Source: Streptomyces sp. NBC_00663
Lineage (GTDB): Bacteria; Actinomycetota; Actinomycetes; Streptomycetales; Streptomycetaceae
NCBI RefSeq assembly: GCF_036226885.1
Contig: NZ_CP109027.1
Span: 3,162,001 to 3,226,000, forward strand
Direction of reading: 5' to 3'
Length of the DNA: 64,000 nt
The first letter of the stretch is position 1, and the number at the start of each line of letters is the position of its first letter. Position numbers and translations under genes: made by a program. The notes under the pieces were generated by a model, which saw nothing but the letters and a program-made list of their open reading frames with translations, did no database searches and had not been told where the DNA came from. Below, piece after piece: positions 22,613 to 32,014 of the stretch.

Positions 22613-25359
22613 CTGCTTGCCTCCTCGGGAGTGCCCCCCGTGGCTTCTTCGGAATGTGCGGGCGTCCTCGTCTGCCCCGTCTGTTCGGCGATCTCTGCTT
22701 CCACGTCGCGGTAGCCCGCCTCCGCCCCCCGGCGGAAGCCACCGAGCCTACGGCGGAGGGCGTCGGCGTCCACGGATGCCGTGCGCTGGCGGGGCGGTTG
22801 ATCTGATGGTGCCGTGATCTTCGGGGTGCGCTTGGGGAGGCCCTTTGCGGTGAGTTGTTCGTCGTCGGCGCGGTCGTGTTCCGTCTCGGCTTCGCCTTCG
22901 ACGGAGTTGTTCCCACCCGTACCACCCGTACTGCTTTCGTCGTCGGGTGCGGGTGGCCCCTGCGGGGCGGATTCGCCGTCGGCGGCCGCGGGTTGTTCGT
23001 CGGTCTTCGCCGGGCGCTCGTCGGTGGGGGCCGGTACCGGGGCCAGGAGTTCCATCGTCGTCTCCGACGCGGACTCCGACTTCCGTACGGTCTTCTCCGC
23101 CAGCTCCACCAGCGGGTCGCCCGCACCCACCGAACGGCCCGGCAGGACATTGGAGTTGGCCTCCGCGTCGGCGCCCGGGAGGGAGAAGGAGTGGGTCGTG
23201 GCCGACAGCGGGGAGGTCGCGGAGGTCGCGGACGGGACCGCTGCCGCCGGTGCCGCCGCCAGCAGCGGCTTCGGCAGGACCACCACCGCCGCGATACCGC
23301 CCTGCTTCTGCTCGCGCAGCCGGACGCGGACGCCGTGGCGGTGGGCCAGGCGGGCGACGACGTAGAGGCCGAGGCCGAGACCCTCCTCGCCCTCCTGGTC
23401 GTACGGGGAGTCCGGGTCGAACTCGGCGAGGCGGGAGTTGAGGCTCGTCAGGCGGTCCTCGGTCATGCCGATGCCCTCGTCCTGGACGGAGAGCATGACC
23501 TCGCCGCTCTCCAGCAGCCAGCCGGAGACCTCGACGGGCATGTCCGGCGGGGAGAAGGACGTGGCGTTCTCCATCAACTCCGCGAGGAGGTGGGAGAGGT
23601 CGTCGGCGGCGAAGCCCGCGACGTGCGCGTGGGGCGGGAGCGCGGCGATGCGGACCCGCTCGTAGCGCTCGATCTCGCTGACCGCGGCCCGGACGACGTC
23701 CACCAGCGGGACCGGGCCCGCGTGCTGCTGGACGTGTTCCGTGCCGGCGAGGACCAGGAGGTTCTCGCTGTGGCGGCGCATGACGGTGGCGAAGTGGTCG
23801 AGCTTGAAGAGGGTCGCGAGGCGGTCGGGGTCCTGCTCGCGCTCCTCCAGGCCCTCGATGACGGCGAGTTGGCGCTCGACCAGACCGAGCGTGCGCAGTG
23901 CGAGGTTGACGAAGGTGCCGCCGATGCTTTCGCGCAGGCGGGTCAACTGAGCTGCGGACTCGGCGAGTTCGGCGCGCAGTTCCTCGCGGGCGTCGGCCAT
24001 CTTCTGACGCTGGGCGACGAGGTGCTTGCGGTCGGCCTCAAGGGTGGTGATCCGCCCCTGGACGCCGGCGACATGCGCGTGCAGGGCGTTGACGGAGCGG
24101 ACGACCTGGGCGAACTCGTCGTTGCGGCCGGTGAACTTGACGGGTTCCGCGGTGGCCGGGTCCGCCGCCGTGGCCAGCCGCGCGGTGCCCAGCCGCAGGA
24201 CCGCCAGCGGGCGGGTGAGCGTACGGGCCATGGCGGTGGCGATGCCGACGGTGAGCAGCATGAGGGCGCCCAGGACCGCGATGCGGATCTCCCAGGCGGT
24301 GACGTCGTCGTCGCGGAGCTGGGCGAGGTCCTCGGTGCGCTGGTGGTAGAGCGCGGACTCCACGCCGCGCATCAGCTCGACGCGAGCGGAGAGGGCGGCG
24401 TCGAGCTTCTTGGCGCTGGTGGCGAACTCGCGGTCGGAGAGGGTGGGCTGGTCGGTGAGGGAGGCCAGGTACTTCTCGGCGGAGTTGACCTCGGGGCCGG
24501 TGACGGTGGAGTCGTACCGGGCGGCGGTGTCCTTGGGCGCGGTCTCGTGGAAGTCGGCGAGCGCGGCGTCGGAGCGCAGTCGGGCCTGCTGGGCGGCGGC
24601 GGTGAGGGCGGCGCGCTGCTTGGCGTCGGCGTCGGAGGTGGTGGTGACGGTGGAGGCGATCCCGGTGATGGGGTCGGTGACCGTCTGGGTGCTGCTGGGC
24701 ACGCTGAGGGCGGCCAGGAGCAGGCCGCGGGTGGCGGCGGCCTGCTGGACGGCGGAGTCCAGCTCGGCGAGGGAGTACGCGCCGGAGCCGGCGCGGGGCG
24801 GCAGCTGCTCGGCCAGTTGCTCGGCGAGGCGGTGCAGCTCGGTGATGGTGGCGGAGTAGGAGGCGTGCACTTCGAGAGCGGTGCTCTTGCCGGTGAGCAC
24901 CGCTCTGCGCAGGGCGGCGATCCCGTCGAGGTCGGCACGGAGGTCGGCCGGGGTGTCGGTGTCGGCGCGCATTTCCTCGACCTGCCGGTCGACGCGGGCG
25001 CTGCGCTGCTCTGACGGCGCCTTGGACCGGGGGCGCCCGGCGGCGACGTAGGAGGTGACCTCGTCCCGCTCGTCGGCGAGCGCGTGGGCGAGGGCGAGGG
25101 CGTCCTGGGTCTGCTCGGCGAGGGTCACCAGGTCCTGGGAGTCGCTGAGGTCCTGGGAGGCGGCGAGCACGGAGGGGGCTCCGGCCCCGGCGATGGCGGC
25201 GGCCACGACGGCGACGGCGACGATGAGCCGGTTGCGTACGTGGGTGGGACGGCCCTTGCCCACGACGGCCCCGTCAGGGGCGGTGGCGGAGGTGGTGTCG
25301 GCGGAGGCCGTCTGCTTGCTCGTACGACGAGGCCGCGTCTTCTGCACCGGTGCTCGCAT
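22609..25359 (-). CDS. cvnA: Conservon sensor histidine-kinase-like protein (CvnA type)
   Basis: I chose ATG 25359 (MRAPVQKTRPRRTSKQ), preceded by CAGGA; an upstream in-frame start at 25515 has no support. The 916-residue protein has a membrane helix (about residues 40-62) and a large extracytoplasmic nitrate/nitrite-sensor-like helical domain (NIT, about 70-345). A second membrane helix (around LGALMLLTVGIATAMA), HAMP and a HATPase (ELMENATSFSPP; GLGLGLYVVARLA) follow, with a long disordered acidic C-terminal tail. The usual H-box is not evident, as is common for CvnA. It heads the conservon operon and would be the membrane sensor. Confidence 0.92.
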   Translation of the reverse strand: MRAPVQKTRPRRTSKQTASADTTSATAPDGAVVGKGRPTHVRNRLIVAVAVVAAAIAGAGAPSVLAASQDLSDSQDLVTLAEQTQDALALAHALADERDEVTSYVAAGRPRSKAPSEQRSARVDRQVEEMRADTDTPADLRADLDGIAALRRAVLTGKSTALEVHASYSATITELHRLAEQLAEQLPPRAGSGAYSLAELDSAVQQAAATRGLLLAALSVPSSTQTVTDPITGIASTVTTTSDADAKQRAALTAAAQQARLRSDAALADFHETAPKDTAARYDSTVTGPEVNSAEKYLASLTDQPTLSDREFATSAKKLDAALSARVELMRGVESALYHQRTEDLAQLRDDDVTAWEIRIAVLGALMLLTVGIATAMARTLTRPLAVLRLGTARLATAADPATAEPVKFTGRNDEFAQVVRSVNALHAHVAGVQGRITTLEADRKHLVAQRQKMADAREELRAELAESAAQLTRLRESIGGTFVNLALRTLGLVERQLAVIEGLEEREQDPDRLATLFKLDHFATVMRRHSENLLVLAGTEHVQQHAGPVPLVDVVRAAVSEIERYERVRIAALPPHAHVAGFAADDLSHLLAELMENATSFSPPDMPVEVSGWLLESGEVMLSVQDEGIGMTEDRLTSLNSRLAEFDPDSPYDQEGEEGLGLGLYVVARLAHRHGVRVRLREQKQGGIAAVVVLPKPLLAAAPAAAVPSATSATSPLSATTHSFSLPGADAEANSNVLPGRSVGAGDPLVELAEKTVRKSESASETTMELLAPVPAPTDERPAKTDEQPAAADGESAPQGPPAPDDESSTGGTGGNNSVEGEAETEHDRADDEQLTAKGLPKRTPKITAPSDQPPRQRTASVDADALRRRLGGFRRGAEAGYRDVEAEIAEQTGQTRTPAHSEEATGGTPEEASS

Positions 25360-25715
25360 TCCTGACTCGTGTACCCATGGGCCCGGGTGACGCTCCGTCA
25401 ACTGACGGGTACTCCCGGTACGGTTCCCGACCCTCCCAGCGCCAGTGGGCAGTGGTCGGGCATCACCCGACCCGCCACTCGAAGGAGTGAACCCCGGAGG
25501 GGAGTTGGGGAGCAAGTTCCCGTGGCACAGTCAGGGGCCTTGTGCGGCGGGCCGGTTGGACGTCCCGGGCGCACGATGGCATGATCTGCCGCCACGCGCG
25601 GCCGGAGTGAAGCATTCCACCCCAAATCAGACGCCTGACCTGCGCGCCTGCACCGATTCGGCAACCGATGCCAGCCTTTCGTGAACGCTGTGAAGGGCTC
25701 GTGCAGACTGGCTGG
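25360..25715. other. Divergent intergenic region between the conservon and the PP2C-like gene
   Basis: No gene is visible in these 356 bases. It must carry promoters for the conservon (leftward) and the phosphatase-like gene (rightward). An imperfect hairpin is formed by GTGGTCGGG and the nearby CCCGACCCGCCAC around 25452-25480. No clear -10/-35 pair stands out. Confidence 0.5.
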
Positions 25716-26501
25716 ATGCGTACTGAACTCGTCTCGGAGCCCGGCGATCCGACCCGCCCCAACGAGGACTTCGCGAGCGTGAGCCTTCCGGCGTCCGGCG
25801 GGGGCGGGGCGCTGGTGCTCCTCGACGGCGTGACACCGCCGAAGGGCCCCACCGGCTGTCTGCATTCCGTCCCCTGGTTCGTCTCACGTCTGGGCGGCGC
25901 ACTGACCGAACTGACCGTTTCCCTCCCGGATGTGCCGCTGAGCGAGGCACTGAGCCTCGCGATTGCACGTACCGCCGATTCCCATGCGCACACGTGTGAC
26001 CTTTCTCACCCACGCACACCTCAGGCCACGGTGGTGGTGGCGCGATGGTCGGCCGCGTCGCTGGAGTACCTGGTCCTGTCGGACTCGGTCCTGCTGGTGG
26101 AGGCGCCGGACGGGGCGGTGACGGCCCTGGCGGACGACCGCCTGGCCCTGCTGCCGCGGACGTCTTTGACGAGCGACGCCTTCATCGACGCGCACCTCCG
26201 CAACAAGGAGGGCGGCTTCTTCACCGCGGCCGCGGATCCCTCGGTGGCGGGGCTTGCGGTGACGGGGCTGCTGCCGCGGTCGTCGGTGCGGGCGTTGGCC
26301 GCGATGACGGACGGAGCGACTCGGTGGGTGGAGAAGTTCCGGGAGGGGGGTTGGGGGGACTGCTTCACGTTCGTACGGAAGGAGGGGGCCGCGGCGTTGG
26401 TGGGGCGGGTGCGGGAGTTGGAGGAGGCGGATGTGGAGCGGGCGTTTCTGGGGCGGAGCAAGCGGCATGACGATGCTTCGGTGGTGTTTGTGGAGTGGTG
26501 A
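25716..26501 (+). CDS. PP2C-like protein phosphatase family protein
   Basis: ATG 25716 (MRTELVSEPGDPTRPNEDF) was preferred to an in-frame ATG at 25668. The 261-residue protein follows PP2C topology in compact form: early NEDF (metal-site aspartate), VLLDGVTPP in place of the canonical VfDGxGG, LEYLVLSDSVLLVE, LAAMTDGATRWV, and a final KRHDDASVVFVEW. Most metal-binding acidic residues are present, but the second motif is altered, so activity is plausible but uncertain. The stop is two bases before the end of a convergent TIR-CHAT remnant. Confidence 0.8.
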   Translation: MRTELVSEPGDPTRPNEDFASVSLPASGGGGALVLLDGVTPPKGPTGCLHSVPWFVSRLGGALTELTVSLPDVPLSEALSLAIARTADSHAHTCDLSHPRTPQATVVVARWSAASLEYLVLSDSVLLVEAPDGAVTALADDRLALLPRTSLTSDAFIDAHLRNKEGGFFTAAADPSVAGLAVTGLLPRSSVRALAAMTDGATRWVEKFREGGWGDCFTFVRKEGAAALVGRVRELEEADVERAFLGRSKRHDDASVVFVEW

Positions 26502-26502
26502 G

Positions 26503-27019
26503 TCAGGGGGTGGGGGCAGTGTCGGGCTCTGGGGGGTCAGCGCTCGGAAGAGTGGCCGACATGATGATCTCTGCATCCCTTTCGGCGGACCGGCCAGGAA
26601 GAGCGTGGGGATGGACCAGTCCAACGCAGGCCGCCAGTTCGGTGGCGTAGGGGTCGGTGACCGCCTCGGTCATGGCCAGCACGCTCGGCACTCCTCGACC
26701 CAGCAGCTCCCGGGCCAGCCCTGCCCTGGCCTCGGCCGCCGCGTCCTCGACGGCGGGTTCCGGTGCCTGTGCGGTGGATGGGGGTCACCACGGCCACCAC
26801 CGCGGCGGAGCTCGCCAGCCCCTCCTGCAACCGCATGGGCACCAACTGCCCGCCGACCATCTCCCAACGGTCGAACCAGACCCTCAACCCGAGCCGCTGA
26901 AGATTCTCCGCGAGCGCGACGGGCCACTCCCCGTCGCCGTGTGCGTAGGAGAAGAAGACGTCGTACCGCTCGGCCCCGGCTAGGGCGCCACCAGGGCACC
27001 GGCACTCGTAACGGCCCAA
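26503..27019 (-). pseudogene. Frameshifted and truncated TIR-CHAT protein gene
   Basis: Reading leftward, the first part encodes a TIR domain start: AERYDVFFSYAHGDGEWPVALAENLQRLG, VWFDRWEMVGGQLVPMRLQEG, SAAVVAVVTPIH. Near 26785 the sense continues in another frame: PAVEDAAAEARAGLARELLGRGVPSVLAMTEAVTDPYATELAA, a CHAT-protease-like segment, and it stops after a short non-homologous tail. The join therefore has both a frameshift and an internal deletion between the TIR and CHAT parts, and the CHAT domain is cut short. TIR-CHAT proteins are thought to be effectors in bacterial immune or cell-death pathways. This copy is almost surely dead. Confidence 0.75.
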
Positions 27020-27057
27020 TTCCCCCTACGAGGTGCGATGTACCGCCGGCCGGCCGC

Positions 27058-27606
27058 CTATTTCTCCATGCCCAGGTTCAGTTGGTTCAGCAGCCGGGCC
27101 AGTTCCGAGACCTCCCGCGGGTCCCAGTCCGCCAGCCGCCCCGCATACCGAGCCCGCCGAGCGTCCCGTACCCGCCCCACCCGTGACCGCCCCTCCTCCG
27201 TCAACTCGACCAGCCACGCCCGCCCGTCCGCCGGATCGGGTGCGCGGGTGACGAGGCCGAGGTCTTCGAGGGCCCGGAGCTGGCGGGACATCGTCGCCTT
27301 GCCCACGCCGATGTACGCGGCGAGTTCCGTGGCCCGTTGGCGGCCGTGCTCGTCGAGGCGGACCAGGAGGCCGTACGCGGAGGACTCCAGGTCCGGGTGG
27401 ACCTCGCGGGCCATCTCGCCCTGGTTGGCGCGGGCGCGCCGGAGCAGGACGGTCAACTCCCGTTCCAGTGCCAGGAACTCGGGCTGGTCCACACCACTCC
27501 CGGGCAGGGCGGAGCCGGCTCCGCTTCCGCCGCCGTTCGCGTCTTCGTGCACGTCAGTCCCTGCCTCGGTTTCCGGGTCGTGAAAGTTTCCGCCAAATGC
27601 CGTCAT
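27058..27606 (-). CDS. MarR family transcriptional regulator
   Basis: The 182-residue protein has a disordered Gly-rich N-terminus (about 1-38) and then a MarR winged helix-turn-helix: SSAYGLLVRLDEHG, RATELAAYIGVGKATMSRQLRALEDLGLV, and the wing RAPDPADGRAWLVELTEEGRSRV. It ends LARLLNQLNLGMEK. MarR proteins bind as dimers to palindromic operators and often sense phenolics or oxidants. The gene to its right across 196 bases is a divergently transcribed muramidase, a possible but unproven target. Confidence 0.9.
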   Translation of the reverse strand: MTAFGGNFHDPETEAGTDVHEDANGGGSGAGSALPGSGVDQPEFLALERELTVLLRRARANQGEMAREVHPDLESSAYGLLVRLDEHGRQRATELAAYIGVGKATMSRQLRALEDLGLVTRAPDPADGRAWLVELTEEGRSRVGRVRDARRARYAGRLADWDPREVSELARLLNQLNLGMEK

Positions 27607-27802
27607 CGCCGCAGCTCGGTCAGTATTTCGCAGGTCAAGACCAACGGCAGCCCCCAGCCCCTCTTCCCCCGCGCTCTTCTACGTGCGTAGCTTCTTTACC
27701 AGGCACTCGCTGGCATGACCACGCCAGGACGTACACGAGAACACCCCCCACACCCCCAGTTCAGTTCCGGCACGTCCCCCCACCGAGCCTCCGGAGGCAC
27801 GC

Positions 27803-28627
27803 ATGCCCGTGCGCAGACCCAGACTCAGACCCAGACCGGTCCGCCTGTTCCTCACCGCCCTCGTCGCGACCCTCCTCGCCGCCGTCTCCCTCCCCACCAC
27901 CGCTTCCGCCGCCGACACCCCCGCCCGCGGCTCCGCCTACATGGGCATCGGCGTCCTCGCCCACGACGGCCAGAACGGCACCCCGCGCGACACTCGTGCC
28001 GCTCAGACCGAGGGCGTGGACGTCTCCAGCCATCAGGGCAACGTCGCCTGGTCCACGCTGTGGAGCAGCGGGGTGAAGTGGGCTTACGCGAAGGCGACCG
28101 AAGGGACGTACTACACGAACCCTTACTTCGCCCAGCAGTACAACGGCTCCTACAGCGTCGGCATGGTCCGCGGCTCCTACCACTTCGCCACCCCGGACAC
28201 GACCGGCGGCGCCACCCAGGCCGACTACTTCGTCGACCACGGCGGCGGCTGGTCCCAGGACGGCAGGACGCTGCCCGGCGCGCTCGACATCGAGTGGAAC
28301 CCGTACGGCGCCTCCTGCTACGGCAAGACGCAGAGCGCGATGGTGACGTGGATCCGCGACTTCCTGAACCGGTACAAGGCGCGGACCGGCCGTGACGCCG
28401 TCATCTACACCGCCACCACCTGGTGGACGGAGTGCACGGGGAACTACGGCGGGTTCGCCACCGCCAACCCGTTGTGGATCGCGCGGTACGCGTCCACCGT
28501 GGGGACGCTGCCCGCCGGATGGGCCTACCAGACCATCTGGCAGTACACCTCCTCCGGGCCGACCGTCGGCGACCACAACAAGTTCAACGGGGCTCTCGAC
28601 AGGGTCGTGGCGCTCGCCAACGGATGA
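27803..28627 (+). CDS. Secreted GH25 muramidase (lysozyme)
   Basis: The 274-residue protein has an Arg-rich start and a signal peptide with cleavage at ASA-ADTP (about residue 36). The GH25 domain carries DVSSHQG (D73) and LDIEW (D162, E164), the catalytic acidic residues of Cellosyl-type N,O-acetylmuramidases. The whole mature protein is one catalytic domain with no wall-binding module. It should hydrolyse beta-1,4 bonds between N-acetylmuramic acid and N-acetylglucosamine outside the cell. A strong bidirectional terminator follows at once. Confidence 0.93.
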   Translation: MPVRRPRLRPRPVRLFLTALVATLLAAVSLPTTASAADTPARGSAYMGIGVLAHDGQNGTPRDTRAAQTEGVDVSSHQGNVAWSTLWSSGVKWAYAKATEGTYYTNPYFAQQYNGSYSVGMVRGSYHFATPDTTGGATQADYFVDHGGGWSQDGRTLPGALDIEWNPYGASCYGKTQSAMVTWIRDFLNRYKARTGRDAVIYTATTWWTECTGNYGGFATANPLWIARYASTVGTLPAGWAYQTIWQYTSSGPTVGDHNKFNGALDRVVALANG

Positions 28628-28634
28628 AACACAG

Positions 28635-28673
28635 TGAAGGCCCGGGCCTCTCTCTTGAGAACCCGGGCCTTCA
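28635..28673. terminator. Bidirectional terminator between muramidase and lon
   Basis: A perfect 12-bp stem, TGAAGGCCCGGG with CCCGGGCCTTCA, is separated by 15 bases and lies between two convergent genes. Confidence 0.8.
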
Positions 28674-28710
28674 TCTCATCCGGTCGCGTCCGTCACGCCG
28701 CGACCGGAAG

Positions 28711-31131
28711 TCACGCCGCCACCGGAACCTCCGGCGTCGCCCCGGCCGTCGCCGGGGACAGCGCCAGCTCCAGGACCTGGCGGACGTCGGTCACCGGGTG
28801 GACCTCCAGCTTGTCCAGCACCTCCGACGGGACGTCGTCCAGGTCGGCCTCGTTGCGCTTCGGGATGATGACGGTCGTGACGCCCGCCCGGTGCGCGGCC
28901 AGCAGCTTCTGCTTCACACCGCCGATGGGCAGGACCCGGCCGGTCAGGGACACCTCGCCGGTCATCGCCACGTCCGTGCGAACCTGGCGTCCGCTCAGCA
29001 GCGATGCCAGGGCCGTCGTCATCGTGATGCCCGCGCTCGGCCCGTCCTTCGGGACCGCGCCCGCCGGGAAGTGGATGTGCACGCCCCGGTCCTTCAGGTC
29101 GGCGACCGGCAGTTCGAGTTCGGCGCCGTGCGAGCGCAGGAAGGACAGGGCGATCTGCGCGCTCTCCTTCATCACGTCGCCCAGCTGACCGGTGAGGGTC
29201 AGCCCCGCCGCGCCCGTCTCCGGGTCGGCCAGGGACGCCTCGACGAACAGGACGTCACCGCCGGCTCCGGTCACCGCCAGGCCGGTCGCCACGCCCGGCA
29301 CCGCCGTGCGGCGCTCGGCCGGGTCCTGGGCGGACTCGGGGACGTGGTGCGGACGGCCGATCAGGTCGCGCAGCTCCCCGTCCGTCACGGTGAACGGCAG
29401 CTTGCGCTCGCCGAGTTCGTGCTGGGCGGCGACCTTCCGCAGCAGCCTCGCGATCGCCCGCTCCAGGGTGCGGACGCCCGCCTCGCGGGTGTACTCGCCG
29501 GCGAGCTTGCGCAGCGCGCTCTCCTCCAGCGTGACCTCGTCCTTGTCGAGGCCGGCCCGCTCCAGCTGGCGCGGGAGCAGGTGGTCACGGGCGATGACGA
29601 CCTTCTCGTCCTCGGTGTAGCCGTCCAGGCGGACCAGCTCCATACGGTCGAGCAGGGCCTCCGGGATGGCCTCCAGGACGTTCGCCGTCGCCAGGAACAC
29701 CACGTCGCTCAGGTCGAGTTCGACCTCCAGGTAGTGGTCGCGGAAGGTGTGGTTCTGCGCCGGGTCGAGGACTTCGAGGAGCGCCGCGGCCGGGTCGCCG
29801 CGGAAGTCGGAGCCCACCTTGTCGATCTCGTCCAGCAGGACCACCGGGTTCATCGACCCGGCCTCCTTGATGGCCCGCACGATCCGGCCGGGCAGCGCGC
29901 CGACGTAGGTCCGCCGGTGGCCGCGGATCTCCGCCTCGTCGCGGACGCCGCCGAGGGCGACACGGACGAACTTGCGGCCCATGGCGTGCGCGACGGACTC
30001 ACCCAGGGACGTCTTGCCGACGCCGGGAGGCCCTACGAGCGCCAGTACGGCACCGCCGCGCCGCCCGCCGACCACACCGAGCCCGCGGTCATTGCGGCGC
30101 TTGCGCACCGCCAGGTACTCGGTGATCCGCTCCTTCACGTCCTCCAGGCCCGCGTGCTCGGCGTCGAGCACGGCCTGGGCGCCCTGGATGTCGTACGCGT
30201 CCTGCGTGCGTTCGTTCCACGGGAGTTCGAGGACGGTGTCCAGCCAGGTGCGGATCCAGGAGCCCTCCGGGGACTGGTCGCTGGACCGCTCCAGCTTGTC
30301 GACCTCCTTGAGGGCCGCCTCGCGGACCTTCTCGGGCAGGTCGGCGGCCTCCACCCGGGCGCGGTAGTCGTCGGACTCCTCGGCCGCGTCCTTGGCGTCG
30401 CCGTTGAGCTCGCGCAGTTCCTTGCGTACGGCTTCCAGCTGGCGGCGGAGCAGGAACTCGCGCTGCTGCTTGTCGACGCCCTCCTGGACGTCCTTGGCGA
30501 TGGTCTCGGCGACGTCCTGCTCGGCAAGGTGGTCGCGCAGCTGCTGGGTGGCGAGCTTGAGGCGGGCGACCGGGTCGGCGGTCTCCAGCAGCTCGACCTT
30601 CTGCTCGGTGGTCAGGAAGGGCGAGTAGCCGGAGTTGTCGGCGAGCGTGGAGACGTCGTCGATGGCCTGGACGCGGTCCACGACCTGCCAGGCGCCGCGC
30701 TTGCGCAGCCAGGCGGTGGCAAGGGCCTTGTACTCCTTGACCAGTTCGGTGACATGGCCGGGCTGCGGCTCGGGAACCGTCTCGTCGATCCGCGTGCCCT
30801 CGACCCACAGCGCCGCGCCCGGGCCGGTGGTCCCGGCGCCGATCTGCACACGCCCGCGACCGCGGATGAGCGCGCCCGGGTCGCCGTCGGCGAGCCGGCC
30901 GACCTGCTCGACGGTGCCGAGGACACCGGTGCTCGCGTAGGTGCCGTCGATCCGCGGCACCAGCAGGACCTTGGGCTTCCCGGGCTCGGAACGGGCGGCG
31001 GCCTGGGCGGCCTCCACCGCGGCACGCACATCGGCGTCGTTCAGATCGAGCGGGACCACCATTCCGGGCAGCACGACCTCGTCGTCGAGCGGCAGCACAG
31101 GCAGAGTGAGCGGTGTGGACGTCGAAGCCAT
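28711..31131 (-). CDS. lon: ATP-dependent Lon protease
   Basis: ATG 31131 ([18 protein letters not shown]) follows GGGGAG; an in-frame ATG seven codons earlier overlaps it. The 806-residue protein has the N-terminal Lon substrate-binding domain and a AAA+ ATPase with Walker [10 protein letters not shown] and Walker [12 protein letters not shown]. It ends in a serine-lysine protease domain, with serine in [10 protein letters not shown] and lysine in [14 protein letters not shown]. It degrades misfolded and regulatory proteins in the cytoplasm. A HAIR-like box lies just upstream (31153-31173), matching the known HspR control of lon in Streptomyces. Confidence 0.97.
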   Translation of the reverse strand: MASTSTPLTLPVLPLDDEVVLPGMVVPLDLNDADVRAAVEAAQAAARSEPGKPKVLLVPRIDGTYASTGVLGTVEQVGRLADGDPGALIRGRGRVQIGAGTTGPGAALWVEGTRIDETVPEPQPGHVTELVKEYKALATAWLRKRGAWQVVDRVQAIDDVSTLADNSGYSPFLTTEQKVELLETADPVARLKLATQQLRDHLAEQDVAETIAKDVQEGVDKQQREFLLRRQLEAVRKELRELNGDAKDAAEESDDYRARVEAADLPEKVREAALKEVDKLERSSDQSPEGSWIRTWLDTVLELPWNERTQDAYDIQGAQAVLDAEHAGLEDVKERITEYLAVRKRRNDRGLGVVGGRRGGAVLALVGPPGVGKTSLGESVAHAMGRKFVRVALGGVRDEAEIRGHRRTYVGALPGRIVRAIKEAGSMNPVVLLDEIDKVGSDFRGDPAAALLEVLDPAQNHTFRDHYLEVELDLSDVVFLATANVLEAIPEALLDRMELVRLDGYTEDEKVVIARDHLLPRQLERAGLDKDEVTLEESALRKLAGEYTREAGVRTLERAIARLLRKVAAQHELGERKLPFTVTDGELRDLIGRPHHVPESAQDPAERRTAVPGVATGLAVTGAGGDVLFVEASLADPETGAAGLTLTGQLGDVMKESAQIALSFLRSHGAELELPVADLKDRGVHIHFPAGAVPKDGPSAGITMTTALASLLSGRQVRTDVAMTGEVSLTGRVLPIGGVKQKLLAAHRAGVTTVIIPKRNEADLDDVPSEVLDKLEVHPVTDVRQVLELALSPATAGATPEVPVAA

Positions 31132-31152
31132 GATCTCCCCTTCGGCACTCAA

Positions 31153-31173
31153 GTTGAGCTATGCCGACTCAAT
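31153..31173 (-). promoter_or_regulatory. HAIR-like operator (HspR site) upstream of lon
   Basis: GTTGAGC-N7-ACTCAAT matches the HAIR consensus CTTGAGT-N7-ACTCAAG at 11 of 14 half-site positions, with the correct 7-base spacing. It is centred about 32 bases upstream of the lon start codon. HspR-repressed lon is established in Streptomyces, so the site is credible. Confidence 0.75.
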
Positions 31174-31307
31174 GCACGTGAGCCCCTGAATGTTCCCCCA
31201 GGCGCGTTCGCTGTGAGCGATCACGTCTGTCGGGCTGCGTGACGGGCCACGTATCGTCCACAACGGTAATAGCCGAAGAAGCATTCCAACTGTTACGGGG
31301 AGATGTC

Positions 31308-31958
31308 GTGGACGAGACCGTGCGGGCCTGGGTGGACGGGTGGGTCGTCTCGCGCGGGGCCGCCCCGCCGGTGCTGGAGCCCTGGGGCTGCACGATCGAC
31401 ATGGGCATGGACGGACACGTCACCCGGCACGTCCTCGGCGCGATCGGCGAGGGCGTCGAGGCGGCGGCCGTACGGAAGGTCGCCGAGGCGGTGACCGGGG
31501 CCGGGGTCTGGCTCAAGGCGTTCCGGCATCCGGCCGTCGTCTCCGGCTGGCTGGACGACCGCTGGTGGGTCGACCCCGAGCCCGGCTATCTGATGACGCT
31601 CCCCCTCACCCCGGCGACCGCCGAGGTGCCCCCGCTCCCGGAGGGTTACCGGCAGCACACCTGGTCGCGCGGCGGAGTCGTCCGCACCATGGTCGCCGGT
31701 CCCGACGGCTCCTGGGCGGCCCGCGGCCAGCTCGCCCCGACCGGCGTCACCGCGGTCGCCGACCAGATCGCCACCTCCCCCGCCCACCAGCGCCGCGGCC
31801 TCGCCACCCTCGTCATGCGTACCCTCCAGCGGGCGGCGCTGGAACAGGGGGCGGAACGATGCGTGCTGGCGGGCACGCCCGCGGGAAGGGCGCTGTACGC
31901 GTCGCTGGGGTGGTCGGTGTCGGCGGTGCTGACGAGCGCGAAGTACACCGGGAACTGA
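31308..31958 (+). CDS. GNAT family N-acetyltransferase
   Basis: GTG 31308 lies five bases after GGGGAG and is preferred to the ATG at 31239, which would reach into the lon promoter area. The 216-residue protein ends in a GNAT fold with the acetyl-CoA loop TSPAHQRRGLATLVMRTL (Q/RxxGxG/A motif) and the final strand LYASLGWSVSAV. The N-terminal 90 residues are more diverged and may form a partner GNAT-like half. The acceptor is unknown. Confidence 0.85.
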   Translation: MDETVRAWVDGWVVSRGAAPPVLEPWGCTIDMGMDGHVTRHVLGAIGEGVEAAAVRKVAEAVTGAGVWLKAFRHPAVVSGWLDDRWWVDPEPGYLMTLPLTPATAEVPPLPEGYRQHTWSRGGVVRTMVAGPDGSWAARGQLAPTGVTAVADQIATSPAHQRRGLATLVMRTLQRAALEQGAERCVLAGTPAGRALYASLGWSVSAVLTSAKYTGN

Positions 31959-32014
31959 AACAGGCGGCGGGGAAAAGAAGTTGCCCCGTCCCCGCGCCCG
32001 CGTACGTTCACCCC

